Part shown: positions 34,145 to 43,106 of the stretch, piece by piece | Layout of the letters: each line of letters starts with the position of its first letter | How positions within the stretch are numbered: the stretch's first letter is position 1 | Source: Thalassospira povalilytica | GTDB lineage: Bacteria; Pseudomonadota; Alphaproteobacteria; Rhodospirillales; Thalassospiraceae | DNA length: 64,000 nucleotides | Direction: 5' to 3' | Assembly: GCF_002844235.1 (NCBI RefSeq) | Contig: NZ_PGTS01000004.1 | Coordinates: 1 to 64,000, forward strand | Made by a program: the position numbers and the translations under genes | Notes under the pieces: generated by a model | Seen by the model: the letters and a program-made list of their open reading frames with translations, nothing else | Databases searched by the model: none | Told to the model about the DNA's origin: nothing

Positions 34145-36436
34145 TTATTGGCCTTCCTGGCTGCGCGTCACCGCGTCAACAACGGCAATCGCCGTCATGT
34201 TGACAATACCGCGTACCGTGATGGACGGGCTGACGACGTGTGCAGATTTTGCCGCACCCACCAGAATCGGACCAACCGGCAAACCGTCGCCCAGCATCTT
34301 GACGAGATTGTACGAGATGTTGGCGGCATCAAGGGTCGGCATCACCAGAAGGTTTGCAGAACCCTTAAGCATCGAATGCGGGAAGATACGATCACGGATC
34401 GGCTGCGAAATTGCGGCATCGGCATGCATTTCACCTTCGACCTCAAGATCGGGGGCCTGGGTGCGGATCAGCTGCAACGCATCACGCATTTTGCAGGCCG
34501 ACTTGTTTTCGTGGCTGCCAAAGTTGGAATGCGAAATCAGCGCGGCTTTTGGCGTGATGCCAAACCGCTTGACCACATCGGCGGCCATGATCGTGGTTTC
34601 GGCCACATGTTCCGGGGTCGGATCCACCGACACATAGGTATCGGTCAGGAAGAATGTCCCCTGTTTCATGATCATCATGTTGACGGTCGAGAAATCGGTG
34701 ACACCTTTGCGCAGGCCGACAAGGTTGCGGACATAGCGCAGATGACGCAGGAAACCGCCCTGACAGCCGCACAGCATCGCATCGACTTCGCCACGACGCA
34801 GCATCAGGGCCGCAATCACGGTTGGACGGGTACGCACGATGGAACGGGCATATTCCGGGTTGATCCCGCGACGGCCCATGATGTTGTGGAAGTCCTGCCA
34901 ATCCTGTTCGAAATGCGGATTGTCATCGGGATCGTGAATTTCGATCTGCTCGTCAGGAACAAGACGCAGGCCAAGCTCGGCAATCCGGTCAAGGATCACT
35001 TCACGACGGCCAATCACCACCGGATGGCACACACCGTCATCGACCAGAACCTGACAGGCCTGAAGCACACGGCGCGATTCGCCTTCGGGATAGACAACGC
35101 GTTTCTTGTGCGCACGCGCCATGTCAAAGACCGGCTTCATCACCAGACCGGACCGGAAGACAAAGCCTTCAAGCTGCTGACGGTAATGATCGAAATCCTC
35201 GATCGGGCGTTTGGCAACACCGCTATCCATCGCGGCCTTGGCAACGCGTGGCGGAATTTCAAGCATCAGGCGCGGGTCAAACGGCTTGGGAATAAGGTAT
35301 TCCGGACCGAATTTAAGCTCCTCCCCGCCATAGGCGGTCGCCACCACGTCCGATACTTCGGCGGTTGCCAGATCGGCAATTGCCTCGACCGCGGCGATCT
35401 TCATTTCCTCGTTGATCTCGGTCGCGCCGACATCAAGGGCACCTCGGAACAGGAACGGGAAGCAAAGAACGTTGTTCACCTGGTTCGGATAATCTGTACG
35501 CCCGGTTGCCATAACGGCATCGGGGCGGATTTCCTTGACCAGTTCCGGCGATACTTCTGGGGTCGGGTTGGCCAGCGCCATGATGATCGGGCGTTCGCCC
35601 ATCTTGCGCAGCTCGTCCTCGCCCATGACATTTGGCGCAGACAGGCCAAGGAAGATATCGGCACCTTCGACCACATCGCTCAGGGTGCGGGCGTTGGTTT
35701 CAATGGCATATTCCGCTTTCCACGGATCCATTTCTTCCTGACGGCCCTTATAGACCACACCAAACCGGTCGGTGACCGTGATGTTTTCCTTGGGCAGGCC
35801 CATCGACACCAGAAGGTTCAAACATGCCAGTGCCGCGGCACCGGCACCCGATGCCACCAGACGGACCTTGTTGATATCCTTGCCGGTCACACGCAGACCG
35901 TTCAGGACGGCCGCGGCCACACAGATTGCCGTGCCGTGCTGGTCATCATGGAAGATCGGAATGTTGCAACGTTCGCGCAATGCCTTTTCAATGATAAAGC
36001 ATTCCGGTGCCTTAATGTCTTCGAGGTTAACACCCCCAAAGGTCGGCTCCAGCGCTGCGACAATATCGATAAATTTCTGCGGGTCGGTTTCGGCGACTTC
36101 AAGGTCGAAGACATCGATATTGGCGAACTTCTTGAACAGAACCGCCTTGCCTTCCATCACCGGCTTGGATGCCAGCGGGCCGATCGGACCAAGACCAAGC
36201 ACAGCCGTACCGTTGGAAATCACACCAACCAGATTACCACGTGCGGTAAATTCCGCCGCAGTGTCGGGGTTTTTGACGATTTCCTCACATGCGAACGCAA
36301 CGCCCGGCGAATAGGCCAGCGCAAGGTCACGTTGGTTGGCAAGTGTGGTGGTTGCCGTTACGGACAATTTCCCCGGGGTGGGATACCGGTGATAGTCCAA
36401 AGCTGCTTCGCGCAGCTTGTCATTTCTATTTGCCAT
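34145..36436 (-). CDS. maeB: NADP-dependent malic enzyme with C-terminal phosphotransacetylase-like domain
   Basis: 763 residues, the usual length of the MaeB fusion. The N-terminal malic enzyme half (1-430) has [32 protein letters not shown], the nucleotide-binding region [21 protein letters not shown], and ALANPTPEV. The C-terminal half (about 440-763) resembles phosphate acetyltransferase ([45 protein letters not shown]) but in MaeB proteins is regulatory, binding acetyl-CoA. The enzyme converts malate to pyruvate with NADPH. A leader hairpin spans the Shine-Dalgarno region. The opposite strand is open over nearly the whole gene, a coding-bias shadow. Confidence 0.96.
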   Translation of the reverse strand: MANRNDKLREAALDYHRYPTPGKLSVTATTTLANQRDLALAYSPGVAFACEEIVKNPDTAAEFTARGNLVGVISNGTAVLGLGPIGPLASKPVMEGKAVLFKKFANIDVFDLEVAETDPQKFIDIVAALEPTFGGVNLEDIKAPECFIIEKALRERCNIPIFHDDQHGTAICVAAAVLNGLRVTGKDINKVRLVASGAGAAALACLNLLVSMGLPKENITVTDRFGVVYKGRQEEMDPWKAEYAIETNARTLSDVVEGADIFLGLSAPNVMGEDELRKMGERPIIMALANPTPEVSPELVKEIRPDAVMATGRTDYPNQVNNVLCFPFLFRGALDVGATEINEEMKIAAVEAIADLATAEVSDVVATAYGGEELKFGPEYLIPKPFDPRLMLEIPPRVAKAAMDSGVAKRPIEDFDHYRQQLEGFVFRSGLVMKPVFDMARAHKKRVVYPEGESRRVLQACQVLVDDGVCHPVVIGRREVILDRIAELGLRLVPDEQIEIHDPDDNPHFEQDWQDFHNIMGRRGINPEYARSIVRTRPTVIAALMLRRGEVDAMLCGCQGGFLRHLRYVRNLVGLRKGVTDFSTVNMMIMKQGTFFLTDTYVSVDPTPEHVAETTIMAADVVKRFGITPKAALISHSNFGSHENKSACKMRDALQLIRTQAPDLEVEGEMHADAAISQPIRDRIFPHSMLKGSANLLVMPTLDAANISYNLVKMLGDGLPVGPILVGAAKSAHVVSPSITVRGIVNMTAIAVVDAVTRSQEGQ

Positions 36437-36439
36437 TAT

Positions 36440-36489
36440 AATACCTTTTAATTTCAGGTATTTACATTAATTAACCACGAAATGGTTAA
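36440..36489 (-). promoter_or_regulatory. maeB: maeB leader: hairpin over the ribosome site plus a 19-bp dyad
   Basis: AATACC/GGTATT (36440-36445 and 36457-36462) form an inverted repeat that includes the AAGG ribosome site directly before the maeB ATG, so a hairpin could hide it. Further upstream is a perfect dyad TTAACCA-CGAAA-TGGTTAA (36471-36489), a plausible operator. Both lie in the AT-rich part of the 343-bp gap between maeB and tRNA-Leu; the rest of that gap shows nothing but the tRNA terminator. Confidence 0.4.
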
Positions 36490-36712
36490 ATCCTGATAAT
36501 TCACTCTAGCGGGACGCCCAGACTAAAGCAGTTTTCCCTGCGATAGAAGCACTCAGTGTAACGCACGGCCAATGGGCTGCATTGCATAATTCTCAACGCG
36601 GCACTGCACAATAAATCAATCAGTTGTATCGCAACTGCGTTGATTACCGGACATCGCCCGACACCGCCTGACCGGAACATTGTAGGACATATATGGGGAA
36701 GGTCCAGAAACG

Positions 36713-36744
36713 AAAAAACCCGCCATTTCTGGCGGGCTCTTTTT
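36713..36744 (-). terminator. Terminator downstream of tRNA-Leu
   Basis: CCCGCCA/TGGCGGG with a 4-base loop; T-rich in both directions (TTTTTT on the minus strand, CTCTTTTT on the plus). It lies 36 bp past the tRNA 3' end. Confidence 0.8.
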
Positions 36745-36779
36745 CGTGGCTTTCCCGGTTGCCCGGGTGGGCCAGATAA

Positions 36780-36866
36780 TGGTGCGGTCGAGAAGACTCG
36801 AACTTCCACGGTATTTCTACCACAGCGACCTCAACGCTGCGCGTCTACCAATTCCGCCACGACCGC
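36780..36866 (-). tRNA. tRNA-Leu (anticodon GAG)
   Basis: 87 nt including an encoded CCA. The acceptor arms GCGGTCG (36860-36866) and CGACCGC (36784-36790) pair fully. The anticodon stem CAGCG/CGCTG holds the loop TTGAGGT, giving anticodon GAG (codons CUC and CUU). The long variable arm (GG-TAGAAA-TACC) is typical of leucine tRNAs, and the T-arm has GTTCGAGTC. Confidence 0.96.
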
Positions 36867-36983
36867 ATATTGTCTGCAGCAAGTCCCGTGAGGTTTCGAA
36901 GTGGGCTTGCCTTGGCGCGGAAAGGGAGATAGCAAATTGGTTACCCCTGATCAAGGGATCTTTTCACTTATTTGACAGGAAAA

Positions 36984-37646
36984 ATGCAAAGCATCGCCCC
37001 AACCGCGCAAATCCTAGAGTGGCGCACCACCTCCGAGTTGGTTTCCTACCCCGAAGCCCTTGCCGAAATGGAAGCCCGTGCCGAGGCCATCCATGCCGGC
37101 GAAGCCAATGAACTTGTTTGGTTTCTTGAACATCCGCCACTTTATACAGCCGGCACCAGCGCCCATCAGGAAGATTTGGTCGATCCGGATCGTTTTCCTG
37201 TCTATGACGCGGGCCGTGGCGGCCAATATACCTATCACGGGCCGGGTCAGCGCACGGTTTACCTGATGCTCGACCTCAAGAATCGTGGTCGTGACGTGCG
37301 TGCCTATGTCCATAATCTTGAAGAATGGGTGATTCGCACCCTTGCCCTGCTTGGGGTCAAGGGCGAACGCCGGGACGGCCGTGTCGGCATCTGGGTGGTG
37401 CGGGCAGATGGCCGTGAAGACAAGATTGCCGCCATTGGCGTACGTGTGCGCCGCTGGGTGACCTTCCACGGCATTGCCATCAACCTTGCCCCGGATCTTT
37501 CGCATTTCGGTGGCATTGTTCCGTGCGGAATTTCCGATCACGGGGTCACAAGCCTTGCCGACCTTGGGGTCGATATTACTATGGGTGAACTTGATCGCCT
37601 GTTAAAACAGACCTTTACCGAAGTTTTTCCCGGGCCAGCTGAATGA
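36984..37646 (+). CDS. lipB: Octanoyl-[ACP]:protein N-octanoyltransferase
   Basis: 220 residues from the ATG at 36984 (AGGA 3 bases upstream). It has the LipB hallmarks: [25 protein letters not shown], the catalytic Lys region [18 protein letters not shown], and the catalytic Cys in [15 protein letters not shown]. It transfers octanoyl groups from ACP to lipoyl domains, the first step of lipoate synthesis. The stop overlaps by 4 bp the start of a diguanylate cyclase gene, an unexpected operon partner. Confidence 0.96.
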   Translation: MQSIAPTAQILEWRTTSELVSYPEALAEMEARAEAIHAGEANELVWFLEHPPLYTAGTSAHQEDLVDPDRFPVYDAGRGGQYTYHGPGQRTVYLMLDLKNRGRDVRAYVHNLEEWVIRTLALLGVKGERRDGRVGIWVVRADGREDKIAAIGVRVRRWVTFHGIAINLAPDLSHFGGIVPCGISDHGVTSLADLGVDITMGELDRLLKQTFTEVFPGPAE

Positions 37647-38641
37647 ATGACACGTCGCAACCAGCATCGAATGCCACCCGATCGGCGAAAGGCAACAGCA
37701 AGGGCCACAAAATGCCCGAAAGCGTTGCCGAGGGCGGCATGGCCGATGCTGAACGCGACATCCTGGCCGAGCTCGAAAAGGCACTTGGCGAACATATCGC
37801 ACTGATATTGCGCTGGAATCGGAAGCTGATGTTTCCCGATTCTCCGCATCCGTCCGAAATGGACGATGACGAACATGACTGCGATTTTGGCGCCTGGTAC
37901 GAACTTAACCGCAATAACCGCCTGATTGATCAACCCGCCATGCATGCGCTGGCAGCCACTCATCAACAATTGCACGATTCGGCCAAACGACTTTTAAGTG
38001 CGCGCGCTGTTGATGGCGAAATCGATTCGGCCGAATTCGATATGATGGCCCTGCGCGCCGAATCGTTTTTTGCCCAGTTGCGTCGTCTTGAACGCGCATT
38101 TCGCACGGCGCGCTCCGATGTTGATCCGCTGACCGGGACCTATAACCGTCAAACCATGATGGGGGATCTGAATTCCGAACGCGAACGTGCGATTCGAACC
38201 CAGGTCCCGACCGCCATCGCCCTTGTTGACCTTGATCACTTCAAATCGGTTAACGATACCTATGGCCATCAGGCCGGCGATCTGGTGCTGCAATCGGTTG
38301 CCGGCATCCTGCAATCCCATGTCCGCCCGTTCGACAAGGTTTACCGATATGGCGGCGAGGAATTCCTGATCTGTCTGCCCAATGCAGACATGAAACAATG
38401 TGCGCGCGTGCTGGAACGTCTGCGCCGGGTAATCGAAGCATCCCCGGTAACGATATCCGATAGCACCACCCTTCCGGTCACTGCCTCCATCGGGGCGGCC
38501 CCGATGACCAAAAGCCGCACAATCGAACAAATCATCGAAAAGGCCGACAGGGCCCTTTATGCCGCGAAGGAAGGCGGTCGCAACCGAGTGCGGGTCTGGC
38601 GCAGCCCCGACACAAAACCGGCCCCAAAACCGTCTAAATAG
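37643..38641 (+). CDS. Diguanylate cyclase with zinc-binding CZB-like sensor (DgcZ-like)
   Basis: 332 residues, cytoplasmic. After a 35-residue polar leader, residues about 40-115 match the chemoreceptor zinc-binding (CZB) domain: H51 in [11 protein letters not shown]80 in HDCDFGAW, and H107 and H111 in [10 protein letters not shown], the 3His-Cys zinc set. The GGDEF domain (about 150-320) is canonical, with GGEEF at 237-241 and an RPFD product-inhibition site five residues before it. This is the layout of E. coli DgcZ (YdeH), a cyclase inhibited by zinc. The start overlaps the lipB stop by 4 bp. Confidence 0.9.
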   Translation: MNDTSQPASNATRSAKGNSKGHKMPESVAEGGMADAERDILAELEKALGEHIALILRWNRKLMFPDSPHPSEMDDDEHDCDFGAWYELNRNNRLIDQPAMHALAATHQQLHDSAKRLLSARAVDGEIDSAEFDMMALRAESFFAQLRRLERAFRTARSDVDPLTGTYNRQTMMGDLNSERERAIRTQVPTAIALVDLDHFKSVNDTYGHQAGDLVLQSVAGILQSHVRPFDKVYRYGGEEFLICLPNADMKQCARVLERLRRVIEASPVTISDSTTLPVTASIGAAPMTKSRTIEQIIEKADRALYAAKEGGRNRVRVWRSPDTKPAPKPSK

Positions 38642-38996
38642 CGCGCAAGACGCATTCCCGATCCCTAAACAGTGACCAAGTGGATGCGATTTGCGCATAC
38701 CGGCGTGTTTTCATGACGTCATGATCGGGTTTGCATCGGATTTATAGGGTGATCATGGCCTTTTGCCGGTCTGCCGATTTTCACGGAAAAACAGATACCT
38801 GGTGCGGTGGTGCGATGCATTTCACACACAGGAATAAAAAATTCTTTCGGTCTGCAATCTTGTCTTCACAAGTTGGAAACATATCTGCAAACTATAATAA
38901 TAAAAGGCAGCATGGCTTCGGCCCCGACGCCGAGGAGAGAGAGAAAAGCTGCCAGATTGGGAGGGAATTCGGTTCTATCTGAACGGAGGCCCCTGA
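38642..38996 (+). promoter_or_regulatory. Promoter and structured leader of the winged-helix/RMF-like gene
   Basis: 355 bp without a gene. A perfect TATAAT (38893-38898) is a likely -10; the -35 is unclear. Immediately after it a nested hairpin can form: outer GGCAGC/GCTGCC (38906-38911, 38948-38953) and inner CTTCGGC/GCCGAGG (38916-38922, 38929-38935). The ribosome site GGAGG lies 6 bases before the ATG at 38997. The leader would be about 90 nt, long enough for RNA-level control. Confidence 0.5.
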
Positions 38997-39536
38997 ATGT
39001 CCAGTTCTATGGATTTTGCACCTGGCGATCCCGCGCTGATGCTCACGGTGTTGCGCAGTGCCGAAGCAAATCTTGACCGCAACATGCTGTTGCGGCGCGT
39101 TTTATCCCTTTTCTGCACAGACGATGATGGCAATCAGGTTGCCATTGAAGATGGTCCGGATTTGCAACGGCGCATCGACACCGCCATTGCCAATCTGCAA
39201 ATGGCCGGGCTTATTCGTGTGACCACCGGTGACGAACTTTCGATCACATCTCTTGGAACAGCCATGATGATGGCCTATCCGCTGGGTATTGATGATGGCG
39301 TGCTGTGTTCGCTGCCGGCATTTCGCAACCGGGTCTATGAAACCAATGCCCCTGTGGTGCATGAACGTCATCTGCCCAATTCGGCATATGGTTCCGGCTT
39401 TTCCGCCGGGCTTGATGCACATCGCCTGACGGAAAATCCCTATCCGTCAGATTCGCGCGATCATGAAGACTGGCTTATGGGTTGGGACGAGGCACTTGAT
39501 CAAAGCAAACGCGAAGCCGAAACGCTTCTGAACTGA
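38997..39536 (+). CDS. Winged-helix protein with C-terminal ribosome modulation factor-like domain
   Basis: 179 residues. Residues 10-100 look like a winged-helix domain (helices around NMLLRRVLSLF and LQRRIDTAIANLQMAGLIRV, wing TTGDELSITSLGTAMM). Residues 131-169 match ribosome modulation factor: GFSAG, eight residues, then NPY, then WLMGWDEAL, against GYQAG, eight residues, CPY, WLGGWREAM in E. coli RMF. RMF helps form inactive 100S ribosomes but is a free protein of about 55 residues; here it is a fusion. Ribosome or rRNA binding is inferred. GGAGG precedes the ATG. Confidence 0.75.
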   Translation: MSSSMDFAPGDPALMLTVLRSAEANLDRNMLLRRVLSLFCTDDDGNQVAIEDGPDLQRRIDTAIANLQMAGLIRVTTGDELSITSLGTAMMMAYPLGIDDGVLCSLPAFRNRVYETNAPVVHERHLPNSAYGSGFSAGLDAHRLTENPYPSDSRDHEDWLMGWDEALDQSKREAETLLN

Positions 39537-39969
39537 TTTCCGGTTCATCCGGAATATCCGCCCAAAAGACCTGTGACCGGCACCGGATCAAACGTGTTTT
39601 TTTTGGTGCTGTGATTTGAATTCCCGGCATATCGCCGGTGCTGCCGTGCTCATCCGATGTAACGGCCCGAATTTGCCCGCGTGTTTTGCAGTGATGGCAT
39701 CAGCCCCCTGACACTGCATTTCCGACCCGGGTGACGGCATTCTGCCCCCTGCTTCCCAGTTCAATGTCCCTATTCAATGTCCACTCTCAACGACAATGGC
39801 GCCTTTAACCGGTCAAAAGCGCGCCAGTGATGCCTTGGACGTCCAACATCGCTTCCACCACCCAGCAGGCAGAAACGGCTTCTGACGGGCCTCACCAAGC
39901 ACGGCGGGGCAACCGCATCACACGAACGCGACGACAGGATGGGAAAATTATCTATGACAGGAAGACTGA
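39537..39969. other. Intergenic region without recognisable gene
   Basis: 433 bp between two convergent genes. A short hairpin TTCCGG/CCGGAA follows the RMF-like gene, and a run of eight T lies near 39600. No open frame with a ribosome site, tRNA or repeat is seen. Confidence 0.4.
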
Positions 39970-40371
39970 TCAGGCCGGATCATTCCCCGGTTTGCCGTGA
40001 CCGAAAATCGATACGACATTATCCCGCGCGGTTTCGTCTGATCGGCTTTTTGTCAGCGCGGCCTCGGACGGCTGCGGGCTTTGATCGGCATCATGGTCTT
40101 TGACAACCGTATCCTGGGCATCAGTCGCATCGGCATTATCCGGTTCATCGGACACTTTGGGCCTATTGGGCGCATTGGACGGATTGGAGGCATCGGGATC
40201 GTCACGGCGATGACCATCAAGATGCTTGCCCGCCGATTGTTTGCGGGCGTCATTCAGATCGCGTTCATGCCGGGTGCGCCCGTGGAGAACCCGGTTCTCG
40301 TCGGCTTTTTTGGCCTTTTCATTGCGCTGCTTACGTTTGCGCACCTGACGCAAATTGACGAGATCACCCAT
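39970..40371 (-). CDS. DUF4169 family protein with long disordered tail
   Basis: 133 residues from the ATG at 40371. The N-terminus MGDLVNLRQVRKRKQRNEK and the following NRVLHGRTRHERDL and KHLDGHR match the alphaproteobacterial DUF4169 family, normally about 60 residues of basic helix. Here it is extended by about 75 residues of Asp/Asn/Pro/Ser-rich, probably disordered sequence, closing with VVSIFGHGKPGNDPA. Function is unknown. The compositional repeats in the tail produce Gly/Ile-rich false frames on the other strand. Confidence 0.75.
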   Translation of the reverse strand: MGDLVNLRQVRKRKQRNEKAKKADENRVLHGRTRHERDLNDARKQSAGKHLDGHRRDDPDASNPSNAPNRPKVSDEPDNADATDAQDTVVKDHDADQSPQPSEAALTKSRSDETARDNVVSIFGHGKPGNDPA

Positions 40372-40431
40372 CACACTTCTTCTTTGGAACATTATCAAAC
40401 CGACAGGGGATCTGTCGGGTCATGTTATCCA

Positions 40432-40465
40432 AAACAAACGGGTGCTTCGATTTCCCGAAGCACCC
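40432..40465 (-). terminator. Terminator of the coiled-coil lipoprotein gene
   Basis: A perfect 10-bp stem GGGTGCTTCG/CGAAGCACCC with a 6-base loop. The minus-strand sequence then reads TTTGTTTTGG. Confidence 0.8.
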
Positions 40466-40503
40466 GCCATAGCCGTTCTTAAAATCCGTATGCCCAGCCG
40501 GAC

Positions 40504-41622
40504 TTAGCGCACGAAGACATGCACCTCGTTGGCCGAAACAGATGCGCTGGTGGCATCCGATGCGCGCACGCGCGAACTCGGCATGCCCATATCGGTGAGC
40601 GAGCGAAGAACCGCCTGCGCATTGCGTTTGGATTTGTTGGAATTCAACGCAACCTGCGCCGGGGTACCACGATTCGGGGTCACGGCAACCACGTCAAAGC
40701 TTGCCTGCGGGCGGCGTTCCAGAACACGGTTTACCGCGTTATAAAGCGCCTGCTCGTATTTCACGTTGGCATTGTCAAACCGGATGACCACCAGCGGACG
40801 GTCGCTGGTTGCGGCCATGCGCGGGCTGCTCGATGCCGGTGCGGCCTGTGACTGGAAGACACGCTTGGAAAGCGAATCCCCGAAGATTTCACCGTTTTTG
40901 ACGGCCAGTGCCAGGGCATTCAGGTTCGCACGTTCGGTGCTGACATAGGATGTCTGACGCGACAGGCTTTCGCTGATTTCATTGAGAAGACGGTCAATCA
41001 GCACCGTGGTGCGGTTGGTTTCGTCTTCAAGCAGTGCGAGCTGACGGTGATCTTCGTCAACAGCACCCGATACCTGATAAGCCGAACGCACCGACTCAAG
41101 CAGGAAGGTCGAAAGCGTGCTGTCGGCGGCAACCTTGTTTGCCAGCGAATTCAGCGCGGCGATATCGTCATTCACACGATCCAGTTCGGACTGCGCGGTG
41201 TTCCACTGCTGCACCAGAACCGGGTTACCCGGGGTGGTACCAACCTGCAGACGCGCGCTGATTGCCGCCACAGTGCCGTGATAGGCCTGCGAGTGCGAAA
41301 CAGTCTGTGCCCGAAGCTGTTGCAATTCGTTGTTGTGTTCATTCAGAGCCGCCTTCAGGCGGTTGAGTTCCTGCTGCATGTTCTCGACTTTGGAACCGAC
41401 AAAGGTCCCGGTCTGAGAAACACCGGTCAGCGGCTGCGTGCTTGCAGCAACATCGTAACTGGTGGTGGCATTGGCACCAACCGGCTCGGATGCGACCACA
41501 TTGTTCTGGGTCGTATCTTCTTCACCAGCAAGTGTCGGCCAAAGGGCCTCAGAAGAAAAAGAACATCCCCCCAGCATAAGGGCGGTGCCGATTACGGCAA
41601 GGTAGGTTTTACGAACGGCCAT
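40504..41622 (-). CDS. Coiled-coil lipoprotein of unknown function
   Basis: 372 residues. The signal peptide ends in the lipobox LGGC (Cys at about residue 20). A coiled-coil segment follows (about 75-110, VENMQQELNRLKAALNEHNNELQQLR), then further helices to about 260. The C-terminal domain (about 275-372) has alternating strands and helices: PLVVIRFDN, EQALYNAVNRVLER, SFDVVAVTP, RNAQAVLRSLTDMGMPSSRV and NEVHVFVR. It resembles an OmpA/SPOR-like periplasmic domain but lacks a clear OmpA signature. Envelope location is confident; function is unknown. Confidence 0.8.
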   Translation of the reverse strand: MAVRKTYLAVIGTALMLGGCSFSSEALWPTLAGEEDTTQNNVVASEPVGANATTSYDVAASTQPLTGVSQTGTFVGSKVENMQQELNRLKAALNEHNNELQQLRAQTVSHSQAYHGTVAAISARLQVGTTPGNPVLVQQWNTAQSELDRVNDDIAALNSLANKVAADSTLSTFLLESVRSAYQVSGAVDEDHRQLALLEDETNRTTVLIDRLLNEISESLSRQTSYVSTERANLNALALAVKNGEIFGDSLSKRVFQSQAAPASSSPRMAATSDRPLVVIRFDNANVKYEQALYNAVNRVLERRPQASFDVVAVTPNRGTPAQVALNSNKSKRNAQAVLRSLTDMGMPSSRVRASDATSASVSANEVHVFVR

Positions 41623-41958
41623 TTCGATCTATTACCTAAGTAGAAATATGCGAATCTCCCTGGGCTTGCCTTTTTATGTGGTGAAACAAGCCCCTGCTCC
41701 CCCGGGATTGAAAGCATCTTAGTCCACGACCACTTATGGAACAAGACGCATTTGCCCCTTTTTTGCCGAGTCTTGTCCATAAGTCCGACAAACCGGACAA
41801 AGCCGGGCAAAACAAGTGCGTAGCAGTCCTGTAAACGGTGGCTTGTGAAAAAATACCTTTTTTTGAAATTTACTGCTTGCAATGCCCTGCTCGTTTGCAT
41901 AAGTTCCGCTCCGCCGACGGGGAGCACACCCAAGCAAACCGCCGGAAATTAAGGCAAT
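41623..41958. other. Intergenic region before the tRNA-Arg pair
   Basis: 336 bp. It should hold the promoters of the lipoprotein gene (minus) and the tRNA pair (plus). An AT-rich stretch near 41850-41875 is the likeliest tRNA promoter area. No gene is seen. Confidence 0.35.
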
Positions 41959-42035
41959 GCGCCCGTAGCTCAGCTGGATAGAGCATCTGACTACGAATCA
42001 GAAGGCCGGAGGTTCGAATCCTTCCGGGCGCGCCA
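41959..42035 (+). tRNA. tRNA-Arg (anticodon ACG), copy 1
   Basis: 77 nt with encoded CCA. The acceptor GCGCCCG/CGGGCGC, D-arm TAGCTCAGCTGGATAGAGC, anticodon stem TCTGA/TCAGA with loop CTACGAA (anticodon ACG) and T-arm GGTTCGAATCC are all present. The A34 would be edited to inosine by TadA to read CGU, CGC and CGA. Confidence 0.97.
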
Positions 42036-42038
42036 GTG

Positions 42039-42068
42039 AAAGGCTCGACGTTACCGCGTCGAGCCTTT
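42039..42068 (+). terminator. Hairpin between the two tRNA-Arg genes
   Basis: A perfect 12-bp stem AAAGGCTCGACG/CGTCGAGCCTTT with a 6-base loop 3 bases after the first tRNA. The downstream T-run is short, so it may be a processing or partial termination hairpin. Confidence 0.6.
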
Positions 42069-42091
42069 ACCATTTACATAAGCTTTAAAAA

Positions 42092-42168
42092 GCGCCCGTA
42101 GCTCAGCTGGATAGAGCATCTGACTACGAATCAGAAGGCCGGAGGTTCGAATCCTTCCGGGCGCGCCA
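42092..42168 (+). tRNA. tRNA-Arg (anticodon ACG), copy 2
   Basis: Identical over all 77 nt to the copy at 41959, 56 bp downstream, and followed by a similar hairpin. A recent tandem duplication of tRNA plus hairpin. Confidence 0.97.
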
Positions 42169-42171
42169 GTC

Positions 42172-42210
42172 AAAGGCCCGACGTTACCCGTCGGGCCTTT
42201 GTGCTTTTTG
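42172..42210 (+). terminator. Terminator after the second tRNA-Arg
   Basis: AAAGGCCCGACG/CGTCGGGCCTTT followed by GTGCTTTTT. It parallels the hairpin after copy 1 with compensating stem changes (GGCTCGACG to GGCCCGACG). Confidence 0.78.
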
Positions 42211-42258
42211 GGCCTTTGTTGTTTTTGCACTTTGCCACTGCCCTTCGATCACAATCCC

Positions 42259-42297
42259 CAAAAGAAAACAGCCCGCCGCAATTGCGCGACGGGCTGC
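42259..42297 (-). terminator. Terminator of the fasciclin gene
   Basis: Stem CAGCCCG/CGGGCTG with a partly paired inner part (CGCAATTGCG). The minus-strand sequence continues TTTTCTTTTGGGG. Confidence 0.75.
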
Positions 42298-42350
42298 ACG
42301 GATGCCAATTCTGGCTAATTGCCATTCCGGCCAATCATAATTCCGGCAAA

Positions 42351-42839
42351 TTACATCGATGGCATGATCACGCTGTCGATCACGTGAATGACACCGTTAT
42401 CGGCTTCGATATCGGCCGTTACGACCGATGCGTCATCGACCATGACGCCACTGGTCGCGTTCACATCAATGGTGTCGCCCTGCACACTGGCAACCGCCAT
42501 TTCCTTGCCGGCGATGTCACCCGACATCACCTTGCCCGGCACCACGTGATAGGTCAGGATCGCAACAAGTTTGTCCTTGTTTTCGGGCTTCAGCAGATCT
42601 TCGACCGTGCCTGCCGGCAATTTCGCAAAGGCATCATCAGTCGGGGCAAATACAGTAAACGGTCCGTCACCCTTAAGGGTGTCGACCAGCCCTGCTGCCT
42701 GTACAGCAGCAACCAGCGTTTTGAACGAACCGGCCGAAACGGCGGTATCGACGATGTCGGCAGCCTTGGCCGATGCCGCGCCAAGCAAAAGGCCCGCAGC
42801 GGCGCTAACAGCAATAAGCGAAGTTCTGAAAGCAGTCAT
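42351..42839 (-). CDS. Secreted fasciclin (FAS1) domain protein
   Basis: 162 residues. The signal peptide ends ASAKAAD (about residue 26). One FAS1 domain fills the rest: the H1-type motif [15 protein letters not shown], the central [12 protein letters not shown], and the H2-type end [17 protein letters not shown]1 proteins mediate adhesion or matrix binding; single-domain secreted forms are common in proteobacteria. AAGGAG lies 8 bases before the ATG, and a terminator follows. Confidence 0.95.
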   Translation of the reverse strand: MTAFRTSLIAVSAAAGLLLGAASAKAADIVDTAVSAGSFKTLVAAVQAAGLVDTLKGDGPFTVFAPTDDAFAKLPAGTVEDLLKPENKDKLVAILTYHVVPGKVMSGDIAGKEMAVASVQGDTIDVNATSGVMVDDASVVTADIEADNGVIHVIDSVIMPSM

Positions 42840-43106
42840 GTTTCAATCTCCTTGGAACGTGATTACGGAATTTCGCATTCCGCATTTCGCTGTCAGAGAT
42901 CGCTTACGCTCACGGTTTGACGGTTGGTTCAATCATATAAATGTGAACCCGGATGCCTCATCGGATGTCTGATCCCGCGCGTATTGACCTTATTTTTCTT
43001 TGTTTCGGACAATCGACAAAAGACCGTGCGAAGCGCATATAGCTATTGATAGGATGGCAATTCAAAACAAAGCCTTAGGGAACTTCCACAATACGGAGCG
43101 CGACAG

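Noticed and set aside
34148-36451. 767-residue open frame opposite maeB
   Set aside because: It runs antisense to a fully convincing malic enzyme gene, has His/Arg/Gln-rich shadow composition and no family motif; it results from third-position GC bias.
40081-40482. Gly/Ile-rich plus-strand frame resembling a collagen- or RTX-like repeat
   Set aside because: It is the complement of the Asp/Asn/Pro/Ser-rich tail of the DUF4169 protein.
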